Assembly: GCA_965242775.1 (NCBI GenBank) | Contig: CBDETI010000018.1 | Coordinates: 116,588-180,587, forward strand | DNA length: 64,000 nucleotides | Reading direction: 5' to 3' | Source of the DNA: JAWPMT01 sp965242775 | Lineage (GTDB): Bacteria; Bacteroidota; Bacteroidia; Cytophagales; Cyclobacteriaceae | Part shown: piece by piece, positions 9,290-17,513 of the stretch | Layout: each line of letters opens with the position of its first letter | Numbering within the stretch: position 1 is the first letter of the stretch | Notes under the pieces: model-generated | The model's database searches: none | What the model was told of the DNA's origin: nothing | Seen by the model: only the letters and a program-made list of their open reading frames with translations | Made by a program: the position numbers and the translations under genes

Positions 9290-9784
9290 TTATCCAAAAA
9301 CACCTTTTATATGCGTCTCACTGAGCCCCTTTTCCATGAGCCATGTCTCCATGTCAGTATGGCCGCCTACCTTGGCATGGTGAAGGAGGGTGAATCCATG
9401 TGGACCAGGGGCACGTAGAAAATGTGGATAATCAGTGATAAATTTCTTAACAAAATCACTGTAGCCTAAAAAGGTATAATTAAATAGATCTAGTCTTGCT
9501 CCTTTGGCTACCAGCATGTCGGCAATATCACGTCGACCCATGTGTGACGCTCCACCTAAAGCCGTTTCGAAATCGCCCTTTTTGAATTGATTGGTGCAAT
9601 TCAGCAGGAGTGGTTTCTTCTCTACAATTTTTTGCGTTTCTTCTAAGTCTTTATGGGCTGCGAAAACAAATTCTGTGATCTCTTCGGCACTGAATATTTT
9701 GTTTGTTTCCTGGCTCCAGGCTGGTTGGATTAACGCCATGGCGCCGAGTATGCTTCCATTGCGAATGAATGTTTTTCTCTTCAT
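9290..9784 (-). CDS. exported ankyrin-repeat protein
   Basis: The preferred start is the ATG at 9784, giving MKRKTFIRNGSILGAMALIQPAWSQ, a signal peptide with a Tat-like layout (KRKTFI) but without the paired arginines, so the export route is uncertain. About 164 residues. The mature part contains ankyrin-type repeats: FETALGGASHMGRRDIADMLVAKGARLDLF, a middle repeat, and the C-terminal HGFTLLHHAKVGGHTDMETWLMEKG. Ankyrin repeats mediate protein binding; no enzymatic domain is visible. It is 42 bases downstream-adjacent to the LytTR gene and in the same orientation. Confidence 0.75.
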   Translation of the reverse strand: MKRKTFIRNGSILGAMALIQPAWSQETNKIFSAEEITEFVFAAHKDLEETQKIVEKKPLLLNCTNQFKKGDFETALGGASHMGRRDIADMLVAKGARLDLFNYTFLGYSDFVKKFITDYPHFLRAPGPHGFTLLHHAKVGGHTDMETWLMEKGLSETHIKGVFG

Positions 9785-9951
9785 TTTTTTTTGAGTGAAT
9801 AAAACGCAGAACATCCTGGGAAGGAATAGCAGGCAATGTCACTTTTCGTGAGTGGGCCCGAGGGTGTCGTGAATGGTCTTGCCAGAAGATTTGCAGCTAA
9901 CTTTTTAATTGCTTGAAAAATGGATAGATTTAATATTCAACCTGCCCACCT

Positions 9952-11019
9952 ATGTTTGATACACCTGTCCTGGACCTTACGATCTCAATCGTTTTCGTTT
10001 TTTTCCTATTCAGCATTTTCGCAGCTGCCATCCTCGAGATTATCAATACGTACTACAAAGACCGGGCGCTTATCCTGAAGGATGCCATGGACAAAGTTTT
10101 CAATGATCCGGCAAACAAAAATTTTGCAGTGCTGCTGTATGATCAGGCACTTATCAAGTCCAGTAAGCGTGACCATCAAAGTTTCCCCTCCTATATCTCT
10201 CCTGACAATTTTTCGCAGGCCCTGATCCTCACCATAGCGGAGGAAGCGAGAGATATAAAAATTGGTTTAGATGGCAATGGTAAGCAGGTCATCGAAAAAA
10301 ACGCTTTACCTCATGGGGAGGATACGTTTGCTAATTTCAAGGCTGGTTTGGCTACACTCAATGAGAGTGATCTCAAATGGATGCTCCAGAGTTTTGTTCA
10401 GTTTACAAGTACCTCGGATCAACTGCAGATCAAGATTAAGACCTGGTACAATGACTATATGGATCGTGTGTCGGGATGGTTTAAACGAAAGTCCACCAGG
10501 AGATTACTATTTATATCCATTGGTGTCTCGGTCGTGTTCAATATCAATTTTTTCCATTTGCTGTCGTCGTTTTGGCAAGACGAGGATCTAAGAAATAGAA
10601 TTGTCAGTTCGGCGGTGCAAACAGTGGAATCAGGCCAACGCCCGGACGATGCCACAGCGATTAATATGTTAAGTCCGGACAATGACTTGGGGGTAATGAG
10701 CCAGGCGTCTTTTGACTCATTAAAACAGGTGATGAAAACAAGGTATGAGCGAGCAGATAGTATCTACAGCGCCATTAAGGATAGTAATTTGCCGGTTGGC
10801 TGGAATGCCAAAGGAGCCAGCTGGAAATGGCAGCGTGATCCGTCGAAGAACGGCTGGCTTAGTGAACTGCAAATTCCTAGAAATATTTGGCAATACCTGG
10901 TCAACCTGTTGGGTTTGACGATATCTGCCATTGCCATTTCACGGGGAGCTCCCTTTTGGTTCGATGCGCTCAATAAACTTGTGAACCTCCGCAACAGTGG
11001 CGCCAAACCCAAATCCTAA
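9952..11019 (+). CDS. conserved membrane protein of unknown function
   Basis: A 355-residue protein with an N-terminal membrane helix (about 6-30), a central helix around residues 183-203 and a C-terminal helix at about 312-330. It belongs to a widespread uncharacterised family recognisable by a cytoplasmic helical segment ending WYNDYMDRVSGWFKRK just before the central helix, a LPVGW motif before the last helix, and the C-terminal signature GAPFWFDALNKLVNLR. Function is unknown. It is followed after 12 bases by the amidohydrolase-like gene on the same strand, so the two are probably one operon. Confidence 0.75.
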   Translation: MFDTPVLDLTISIVFVFFLFSIFAAAILEIINTYYKDRALILKDAMDKVFNDPANKNFAVLLYDQALIKSSKRDHQSFPSYISPDNFSQALILTIAEEARDIKIGLDGNGKQVIEKNALPHGEDTFANFKAGLATLNESDLKWMLQSFVQFTSTSDQLQIKIKTWYNDYMDRVSGWFKRKSTRRLLFISIGVSVVFNINFFHLLSSFWQDEDLRNRIVSSAVQTVESGQRPDDATAINMLSPDNDLGVMSQASFDSLKQVMKTRYERADSIYSAIKDSNLPVGWNAKGASWKWQRDPSKNGWLSELQIPRNIWQYLVNLLGLTISAIAISRGAPFWFDALNKLVNLRNSGAKPKS

Positions 11020-11031
11020 CCATTACAGCGC

Positions 11032-12162
11032 ATGGAATTATACAATATTCACACGCACATTTTCACAATTAAGTGCACCCCCAATAACTTCCTGGGTAAG
11101 GTGAGTACGAAGTTTCTCACTACTCCAATTATCAATAAGCTACTGATCAAACTACTCTCGGCGGCCCTTCCTGGCGAGCGGGATTTCCTTCAAAAGCTCG
11201 GCAATTTCGTTGCGATCGGAAGCAAGAAAAGTCAAGAAAAAATACTAGAAGACCTGATGAGCAACTACGACGACAACTGTCGTTTTGTCGCGCTGACTTT
11301 GGACATGGACCATATGGGTGCCGGTAGAGCAGAAATCAACTATAATACCCAGTTGACAGAAATTGTACGGCTCAAGTTGAAGTACATGCATCAATTATTG
11401 CCCTATGTTTCGGTTGATCCTAGACGTGGATCTCCACAGGAATTGCTGGAGCTGGTTCGAACCTATGTGGAGAAATATGGTTTCATCGGTATCAAACTAT
11501 ATCCGGCATTGGGCTTTTATCCGTACGATCCTAATCTTTATGAGGTATATAAATACGCGGAGGATAATGCGTTGCCGTTAATGACACATTGCACTAAAGG
11601 AGGGGTATTTTACAAGGGCGACCGACTCACCGCCAGGCAATTGTGGTCCCCAGACCTGACCGGAGCTATGCTGCCAGAGAATGATCACCGGAAAGATGGC
11701 GCCATGAAAGTAAAGGATTTTAAAAATCACTTTACCGATCCGGAAAACTACAGACAAGTGCTCAAGCATTTTCCCAAGTTGAAAGTATGCATCGCTCATT
11801 ATGGTGGCAGTACCGAGATACTCAGGTCCCGGGGTGCTGGTCCGAAGAAAAAGCAAGTCAATCCGTTGGGGAACTTCTATGAAAAGACGAAGCAGCTAAT
11901 TTCTGAGGAAAATAACATCTTCACTGATGTCTCTTATACGCTGGCGGACAAGCATGTTTTCCCGGATCTTCAAAATGATATTAACGATTCACGTATCGGA
12001 GGGAAGTTACTTTTTGGTACAGACTATTTCATGACGATTCAGGAGAAAGGTGAACGTGCTTTGGTCAAGGATTTTCGTGACTTCCTGCACCCTGATGAGT
12101 TTCAGAAAATTGCAAATAGCAATGTCAAAAATTATCTAACCAGTAACTTTTTTGTCGTTTGA
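11032..12162 (+). CDS. amidohydrolase-family (TIM-barrel) metal-dependent hydrolase
   Basis: A 376-residue cytoplasmic protein with the metal-binding pattern of the Amidohydrolase_2 group: NIHTHIF near the N-terminus (HxH), GIKLYPALGFYP, MTHCTKGG and CIAHYGG with the two histidines, and LLFGTDYFM with the last-strand aspartate. Such enzymes are decarboxylases or hydrolases of cyclic compounds. The substrate is unknown. The upstream membrane-protein gene is only 12 bases away, so the pair may act together. Confidence 0.8.
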   Translation: MELYNIHTHIFTIKCTPNNFLGKVSTKFLTTPIINKLLIKLLSAALPGERDFLQKLGNFVAIGSKKSQEKILEDLMSNYDDNCRFVALTLDMDHMGAGRAEINYNTQLTEIVRLKLKYMHQLLPYVSVDPRRGSPQELLELVRTYVEKYGFIGIKLYPALGFYPYDPNLYEVYKYAEDNALPLMTHCTKGGVFYKGDRLTARQLWSPDLTGAMLPENDHRKDGAMKVKDFKNHFTDPENYRQVLKHFPKLKVCIAHYGGSTEILRSRGAGPKKKQVNPLGNFYEKTKQLISEENNIFTDVSYTLADKHVFPDLQNDINDSRIGGKLLFGTDYFMTIQEKGERALVKDFRDFLHPDEFQKIANSNVKNYLTSNFFVV

Positions 12163-12231
12163 ATCGATATGACAGATAATGGCCTTGTAATGACCCCTGG
12201 CTTATGGCCAATTATGCGCTTCAAAGCGTAT

Positions 12232-12261
12232 ATGGTTCCCAATATTTTAACGTTATTTTTG
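12232..12261 (+). promoter_or_regulatory. candidate Bacteroidota promoter for the TPR histidine kinase
   Basis: A -7 element TATTTTTG at 12254-12261 fits the Bacteroidota consensus TAnnTTTG; ATG at 12232-12234 sits 19 bases upstream where TTG is expected (two of three match). Predicted transcription would start near 12268, leaving about 26 bases before the start codon. Confidence 0.4.
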
Positions 12262-12293
12262 GGAGTGACCTTAGAGACCCTTTGAGCTAGTAC

Positions 12294-14456
12294 ATGTCCA
12301 GATCAACCCTGGTAATTCTATTGCTTTTGTATTGTGCTTTTGGCAACGGCCAAACAGAGGGATCCGCCTCTGCTGATCGTTTGCGTAGCGCTGGTGACCA
12401 ATTAGAGAAGGGTAGAGCCATGGCTGGGATAGACGCTGATTCGGCGTTGTTTTATTATGAGCTTTCCGCTGATATTTATCGCGAAACAGGCGATACTATA
12501 AATTATGTACGGGTTAACCGACTAATTCGCGAGTTATTCGTGGAGGAAGACCGGCTTGACGAGGCGATAGAAAACAACCTTTCGATGATTCAGTTCCTGA
12601 AGCCTACCGAGAGCTTTGAGCATTACCATCATTACCTGGAATTGGCTGAGTTGTACGATCGTGAGGGGGACCAAAACAGTCGGTATCAATATGCCCTGGA
12701 GGCCAAGCATGGTTTACTGCGTATTGGAGATACTGCCCATGTCACGGTGGCCTACAAAGAATTGGCAGCTGTTCATTTGGATATGGGCGCCATTGATAGT
12801 TCCTCGTTCTACATTGATGCTGCCCTTCGACTGCCATTGCCTCCCAGAGGCCGGAAACTACTACAAGGGATTTATGAGTTGCTTGGAGATATAAAATTGT
12901 TTCAGGGGGATACATTGTTGGCTTTCGCGTCCTATAGTGAAGCACTTGCTATTTCACTTGAGATTCGTCGCGTGGTTGGTACGGCAAAGTTGCAAATTGC
13001 TATGAGCGAAATTCTCAGCGACTGGGGCCAGGTGGGCAGGGCTTTTGAAAAAGTTGATTCGGCTAAAAATTTTGCTCTGCAGGCGCGTGAGACCGAACAA
13101 CTGGCGTTGGCCTATCGCCAAGAGGCGGCGCTGTGGGATATTCAAAACGATTATCAACAGGCTTATGGTGCCTACAAACGCTACACGGAATTGGAGGATA
13201 GTCTGGCACGAACAAATGCTTTGACATTTCAAAGCCAAAGTCAAAGAATGCTCTTCCAGGAAAGAAGACAAGTGGAAAACGCCAGGCTTGCGTTATTGCT
13301 GGAACGTTCCAATAGCGAGGTGGAAGAACAACGTATTTGGATCATACTCCTTGTAGCTACGCTTTTCGTATCCTTCATTATTTCTATCAGGTATGTCAGG
13401 ACGCTTAAAAAAAGTCGTTGGGCCTATAGACAATTGCAAGAAAGTAACAGAAAGGTACTCGCTCAATCAAGGGAGCTCGCCAAGGCGCAAGATGAGATTA
13501 TCAAGTCCGAAAAAATGGCCTACCTGGGAAGGATTTTTGCAGGAATCGGACATGAACTGAACACACCGATCGCAGCTGTGAAGTCCAACCTGCAGTTGAT
13601 CGAAGATGCACAAATGCGGGAGGTCAAGAAATATCATGAGCTTGCAGAGGCTATGTCCCCTGACGCCATCCGGGTAATGATAGAATTGGTAGTAGCTTCT
13701 TATCAGGCTCAGCAGCGGCCTATATCCACCAATAAACAGCGCCAATTGAAGAAGGAGGTCAAAAACTACTTCATGCAACGGAAGCCGGAGGCAGCTCAAG
13801 AGCTTACGGATATCTTCGATGACCTGAAAATATATGATGACCTACATCGATTCGATCCTTTCTTTGACAATGAAAGTGGTAGAGGGTTTTTGGAACTTGC
13901 GGTTTTCATCTCGACCAGGACCCGTTCTATCATGACAGCAACAGAGGCGCTGCGACGAGCCGATAAAATTCTTTTTTCGCTAAAGACTTACTCGTTTAAA
14001 AATCTCGAGGATACAAAGACAGCTTTTGATCTTGTCCGTAACATAAATACCATACTGACACTTCATCAGAACAAGTTGAAGGATATTACTATCTACAAGC
14101 AATTTGACGATAAGGTAGTGCTCGAAGGCTATCCTGACGAGCTAACGCAAGTGTGGACCAATCTATTAAGTAATGCCGCCTACGCCAATGGGTTTAAAGG
14201 CAACCTGTGGATCCGTATCCGTCAGAATGCGGAGGAAGTAAGGGTGGAGTTTGAGGATAGTGGCGGGGGTATTGACCCGCAGGTAAAAGAGCAAATATTT
14301 GAACCGTTCGAAACGACTAAACCTGAAGGAGAGGGGTCAGGATTGGGGTTGAGCATATCCAAGAAGGTAGTCGAAAAACACGAGGGAAAGATCACCGTGG
14401 AAAACACCCCTAGCGGGGCCCTATTTAGAGTTTCTTTACCTCGAATGCCCCAATGA
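12294..14456 (+). CDS. TPR sensor histidine kinase with an enlarged segment between H and N boxes
   Basis: A 720-residue protein with a signal peptide (MSRSTLVILLLLYCAFGNGQ), periplasmic TPR-like repeats to about residue 330, one membrane helix (WIILLVATLFVSFIISI, about 346-362), a coiled coil and a kinase core. The H box is MAYLGRIFAGIGHELNTPI with the phosphorylated histidine near residue 420; the N box LTQVWTNLLSNAAYA is near 615-630; G boxes are DSGGGI and GSGLGLSISKKVVE. Roughly 200 residues separate the histidine from the N box, about 80-90 more than usual, and the extra part is helical and charged. The response regulator at 14484 follows after 27 bases, so they form a two-component pair. 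Confidence 0.9.
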   Translation: MSRSTLVILLLLYCAFGNGQTEGSASADRLRSAGDQLEKGRAMAGIDADSALFYYELSADIYRETGDTINYVRVNRLIRELFVEEDRLDEAIENNLSMIQFLKPTESFEHYHHYLELAELYDREGDQNSRYQYALEAKHGLLRIGDTAHVTVAYKELAAVHLDMGAIDSSSFYIDAALRLPLPPRGRKLLQGIYELLGDIKLFQGDTLLAFASYSEALAISLEIRRVVGTAKLQIAMSEILSDWGQVGRAFEKVDSAKNFALQARETEQLALAYRQEAALWDIQNDYQQAYGAYKRYTELEDSLARTNALTFQSQSQRMLFQERRQVENARLALLLERSNSEVEEQRIWIILLVATLFVSFIISIRYVRTLKKSRWAYRQLQESNRKVLAQSRELAKAQDEIIKSEKMAYLGRIFAGIGHELNTPIAAVKSNLQLIEDAQMREVKKYHELAEAMSPDAIRVMIELVVASYQAQQRPISTNKQRQLKKEVKNYFMQRKPEAAQELTDIFDDLKIYDDLHRFDPFFDNESGRGFLELAVFISTRTRSIMTATEALRRADKILFSLKTYSFKNLEDTKTAFDLVRNINTILTLHQNKLKDITIYKQFDDKVVLEGYPDELTQVWTNLLSNAAYANGFKGNLWIRIRQNAEEVRVEFEDSGGGIDPQVKEQIFEPFETTKPEGEGSGLGLSISKKVVEKHEGKITVENTPSGALFRVSLPRMPQ

Positions 14457-14483
14457 ACTTATAGCATTCATTATATTTAGGAA

Positions 14484-14870
14484 ATGAAAAGGGGCCTGAT
14501 CCTTTGTGTGGATGATGAACCGTACATTCTAGTTACGCTTAAGTCACTCTTACGGCGAGCGTTTAAGGATTTCCACCTTGAATTTGCTGAAAATGCCAAT
14601 GAAGGACTGGAAATACTTGAAGATTATCAGGATCAGAACCTGGAGAAAACCATTATCCTTTCCGATTGGAAGATGCCCGGTTTGAGAGGTGATGAGTTTC
14701 TAAAGAAAACAAAAGACCTTGTTCCCGAAGCCTCCAGATTCCTTCTGAGCGGTATGATCACCAAAGAATTCACAGGAGATATATATGAAGAAGCAGGGAT
14801 CAACAAGATAATCTCTAAACCTTGGGACAATGATCAGTTGCTAGAGGTGATCATGGAGGTCAGCAGCTAG
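14484..14870 (+). CDS. single-domain response regulator
   Basis: A 128-residue receiver domain without an output domain. Acidic pocket Asp10-Asp11 (LCVDDEP), phospho-acceptor Asp61 in ILSDWKMPG, the switch serine in FLLSGM and the conserved lysine in IISKPWD are all present. It follows the TPR histidine kinase by 27 bases on the same strand and is its probable partner; output must go through protein contacts or a further phosphotransfer. The next gene on the opposite strand starts (at its stop) 2 bases later. Confidence 0.9.
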   Translation: MKRGLILCVDDEPYILVTLKSLLRRAFKDFHLEFAENANEGLEILEDYQDQNLEKTIILSDWKMPGLRGDEFLKKTKDLVPEASRFLLSGMITKEFTGDIYEEAGINKIISKPWDNDQLLEVIMEVSS

Positions 14871-14871
14871 T

Positions 14872-16446
14872 TTAGAACTTACGATCAGGTATAAAGACCC
14901 GGAAAGTTGTGCCCTCATTCAATTGGCTGTCCAGTTCCAGTTTTCCTCCTAATTGATCGACCGATTTTTTCAAAATGTACAGTCCAAGACCAGCGCCGGC
15001 GATTACCTCATTGCCCTGGTAGAACATATTAAAGATGTTTTTTCTTGTTTCCTCGTCCATCCCAAGGCCATTGTCCTCGACAGTAAGTAAGACCCCATGG
15101 TGCTTAGGTCCAATCCTGACAGCAACTCTGGGCTGTTCCTGATCCTTGCGGACGTATTTAATGGCGTTTTCTATGAGGTTTTGGAGTATCGTATTGACAA
15201 GTGCCCATTCTGCTTTGAGACTGACATCTTGATCCACTACGACCTGAAAGTCGATCAATCCAAAATTCGGGAGATAATTGAAGGACGAAATACATTCCTG
15301 CGACATTTCCGAAAAATCGATCTCCTCGGCTACCTCGGCAAAATGATTGCTTCGTGTGAATTTGATCAAGCTATCGATGATGTGGTTGATCCGCAGGATC
15401 TGCTCCTTAAACATATCCAGATACTGGATCGATTTGTTATCCTTCAGGTCCTCTCTTGCCACAAAATCGAGTCCGACGAGGGAGGTAATGGGGCCTTTCA
15501 GGTCATGAGATACGCGGTAAAAAAAAGCATCCAGTTCCAGGTTTTTCTGCTCGATCATGGATGACCGTTCTTTTTCGACCTTTATCTCAGCCTCCTTGGC
15601 TTCCATACGCGCTATGGCGTCGTAACTCTCGATGAGCTTAGAGGTCTGAGTACCAATGACAAATTCTTTTTCCTTGACATACGCTTCAAGGAACTCCATC
15701 GATTGTTCAAGTTGGCCTTGTTCCTTATACAGTTGATAAAGCAAATAATTAGCCTTGAATTTTATTAAGGCTATGCGCTTTTCATTGGCATAAGCGAGGG
15801 CCTTTTTCAGCATTTCGTCCGCTCTTTGAAAATCTTTCATTTTTAGATAGAGCGCTCCGATCTTATGAAATGACATGCCTATCCCTAATTCCTCGCCCAT
15901 TTCACGATGGATATCAATGGACTTTAGTAGATCTTTCTCGGCAAGTATGAAGTCACCAGTCTCAGTGTATACTTTACCTCTACCGTAGAGTGCAAATGCC
16001 AGTCCTCGAATGTCGTTTGTTTCTTTCTTCATCGAGATAGACAACTCAATGAGCTCCATCGCCTCTTCGGTTTTACCTTGGTTCAACAAGATTCCGGAAA
16101 GGGGATTAAAGGCATTTGATTGAAGGTTGAGATCCTTAGCAGTTTTCCCTGCTTCAATCGCCGCTTCATACGCATTAATGGCCGCTTGTTGGTCTCCATA
16201 ATATTCGTAGATCGTGCCTATGGATTTCCTTACCCGGGCCTGATTGTGATAATCCTCGTGCCGTTGGTAAATGTGCAGGCAGTCAATAAGATACTGCAGT
16301 CCTCTTTTCAGATCGTCGGTCTTATAAAGTGCCCCGGCGATCGTGTATTTGGCATCAGCAATACCAACGTTATTTTCAACCAAACGAAAGTACGAAATTG
16401 CCTTCTCGGCTAGCTCAATAGAGTAGGAGTAGGCCCCCTGAATCAT
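14872..16446 (-). CDS. TPR-containing histidine kinase, 5' end disrupted
   Basis: From the first usable ATG at 16446 the product has 524 residues: TPR-like repeats to about residue 270, a coiled coil, then a HisKA core with FFYRVSHDLKGPITSLVG (His near residue 314), N box LQNLIENAIKYVR, G1 DNGLGMDEE and G2 GAGLGLYILKKS. The coding frame clearly continues upstream of 16446 for about 70 more codons of TPR-like sequence (for example EAYEKRSYDLASSKDLATKA) but has no ATG, GTG or TTG there, and is closed by an in-frame TAA at 16660-16662. Beyond that stop, the same frame reads a short signal-peptide-like stretch from a TTG at 16713. The ancestral gene thus probably began there and has acquired a stop codon. 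The shortened protein would lack export and membrane anchoring. Confidence 0.7.
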   Translation of the reverse strand: MIQGAYSYSIELAEKAISYFRLVENNVGIADAKYTIAGALYKTDDLKRGLQYLIDCLHIYQRHEDYHNQARVRKSIGTIYEYYGDQQAAINAYEAAIEAGKTAKDLNLQSNAFNPLSGILLNQGKTEEAMELIELSISMKKETNDIRGLAFALYGRGKVYTETGDFILAEKDLLKSIDIHREMGEELGIGMSFHKIGALYLKMKDFQRADEMLKKALAYANEKRIALIKFKANYLLYQLYKEQGQLEQSMEFLEAYVKEKEFVIGTQTSKLIESYDAIARMEAKEAEIKVEKERSSMIEQKNLELDAFFYRVSHDLKGPITSLVGLDFVAREDLKDNKSIQYLDMFKEQILRINHIIDSLIKFTRSNHFAEVAEEIDFSEMSQECISSFNYLPNFGLIDFQVVVDQDVSLKAEWALVNTILQNLIENAIKYVRKDQEQPRVAVRIGPKHHGVLLTVEDNGLGMDEETRKNIFNMFYQGNEVIAGAGLGLYILKKSVDQLGGKLELDSQLNEGTTFRVFIPDRKF

Positions 16447-16776
16447 TTCGAAAAGCGACAGTCGACTAAGACTCTGGCCTATGAGCTCGTCATCACCTAA
16501 CTTCTTGCTTATCTCTAAAGCCTTGGTCGCCAGGTCTTTGCTAGAGGCCAGATCATACGATCTTTTTTCGTATGCCTCATGCAGAAGTGTACGGACTTTT
16601 TGTGCGTCAGTATCGACGCTGTTGCCACTGAGCGTTGGATCGATTGCCTTTCTGTACCTTTAGTAGATCGCTGAAATTAGCAAATACAAAAAGATTATAT
16701 TGGAAAAATTCAATTAATTGTGAGTTTCTTGACAAAAGCTGGTGTTTCTTAAGGAATTTAAACTGATTCAATGCGC

Positions 16777-17439
16777 TTACATCACACGATCCCTCTTACA
16801 AAAAGCGACTACTGAAGCTGGTACTGATAGGTGTGTGGCCAGGTCTCCTTCGGGCACGGGCGGACACGGAATGGTTTTCATGGGAACGACTCCCGCCCAA
16901 ATATCAAGTGCCAAATCTGCTTTCTCGTCGTTTACACCCTCAGCGCGTACCTTGGCGGAGGCATCTTCAATATCGACAGCTAAGACCAAAGTACCATTGA
17001 ATTCTTTTTCATTGGGTTGGCGGGCCTCTTGCCATCTGTCTTCGAGGAAGTTTTCAGTGACTAGTCTAAGTGCCTCCATTTTCTCTTCGCGATCTTCCAC
17101 CAGCCTGGGTTTGCCAAATAAAGTTGCTGATCGGTAGTTGACTGAATGATGAAAAACAGAACGTGCTAGCACCAGCCCGTCCAAATGTGTTACGGTGATG
17201 CTTACGCGCTCTTGATTCATTAACGCCAGCATCATCCGATTCTTAAGTGAACCGTGTAGGTAGATGGTGTCGCTCTTGCGTCCATAACCCGTTGGGATCG
17301 TGATCGGCGTGCCTTCGTAGACATAGGCAACATGACAAATCATATGCGCGTCTACAATTTCGTAAATGAGTTTTTTGTCGTATTCGGCCCTGACTGGACC
17401 CCTCATGACTTTATTGAGTGGCTTCTTTTCAAACTTCAT
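16777..17439 (-). CDS. pyridoxamine 5'-phosphate oxidase-family (NimA-like) flavoprotein
   Basis: Starting at the ATG at 17439 (MKFEKKPLNKVMRG) gives 220 residues, the usual length; an open frame continues upstream to 17598 but runs through the divergent promoter and the MocR gene start. The split-barrel FMN-binding fold is indicated by HVAYVYEGTPITIPTGYGRKSDTIYLHGS, which is the signature of the Pyridox_ox_2 group, and by a C-terminal block with AGVVPMKT. Family members bind FMN or haem and reduce small molecules. It is divergent from a MocR-type regulator, with an inverted repeat between them, so it is a likely target of that regulator. Confidence 0.85.
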   Translation of the reverse strand: MKFEKKPLNKVMRGPVRAEYDKKLIYEIVDAHMICHVAYVYEGTPITIPTGYGRKSDTIYLHGSLKNRMMLALMNQERVSITVTHLDGLVLARSVFHHSVNYRSATLFGKPRLVEDREEKMEALRLVTENFLEDRWQEARQPNEKEFNGTLVLAVDIEDASAKVRAEGVNDEKADLALDIWAGVVPMKTIPCPPVPEGDLATHLSVPASVVAFCKRDRVM

Positions 17440-17470
17440 GTTGCATTTTTTTTCAAAAGTAGATGATTTA

Positions 17471-17513
17471 TGGACTACCTTAGGGATCCAGTTTATATAT
17501 ACATGGTAGTCCA
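17471..17513. promoter_or_regulatory. candidate MocR operator in divergent promoter
   Basis: A perfect 9-bp inverted repeat, TGGACTACC at 17471-17479 and GGTAGTCCA at 17505-17513, fills the 74-base gap between the divergent flavoprotein and MocR genes and ends right at the MocR GTG start. TGGACTA resembles the core of sites reported for PdxR-type MocR regulators (established knowledge of the family). An AT-rich stretch between the arms would hold the promoters. Confidence 0.6.

Noticed and set aside
9290..9784. Twin-arginine signal on the ankyrin protein
   Set aside because: The motif reads KRKTFI without two adjacent arginines; export by Tat is not supported.
15097..15564. Plus-strand frame of 155 residues inside the TPR kinase gene
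   Set aside because: It lies antisense to a gene with clear kinase motifs and has no recognisable domain; it is a shadow frame.
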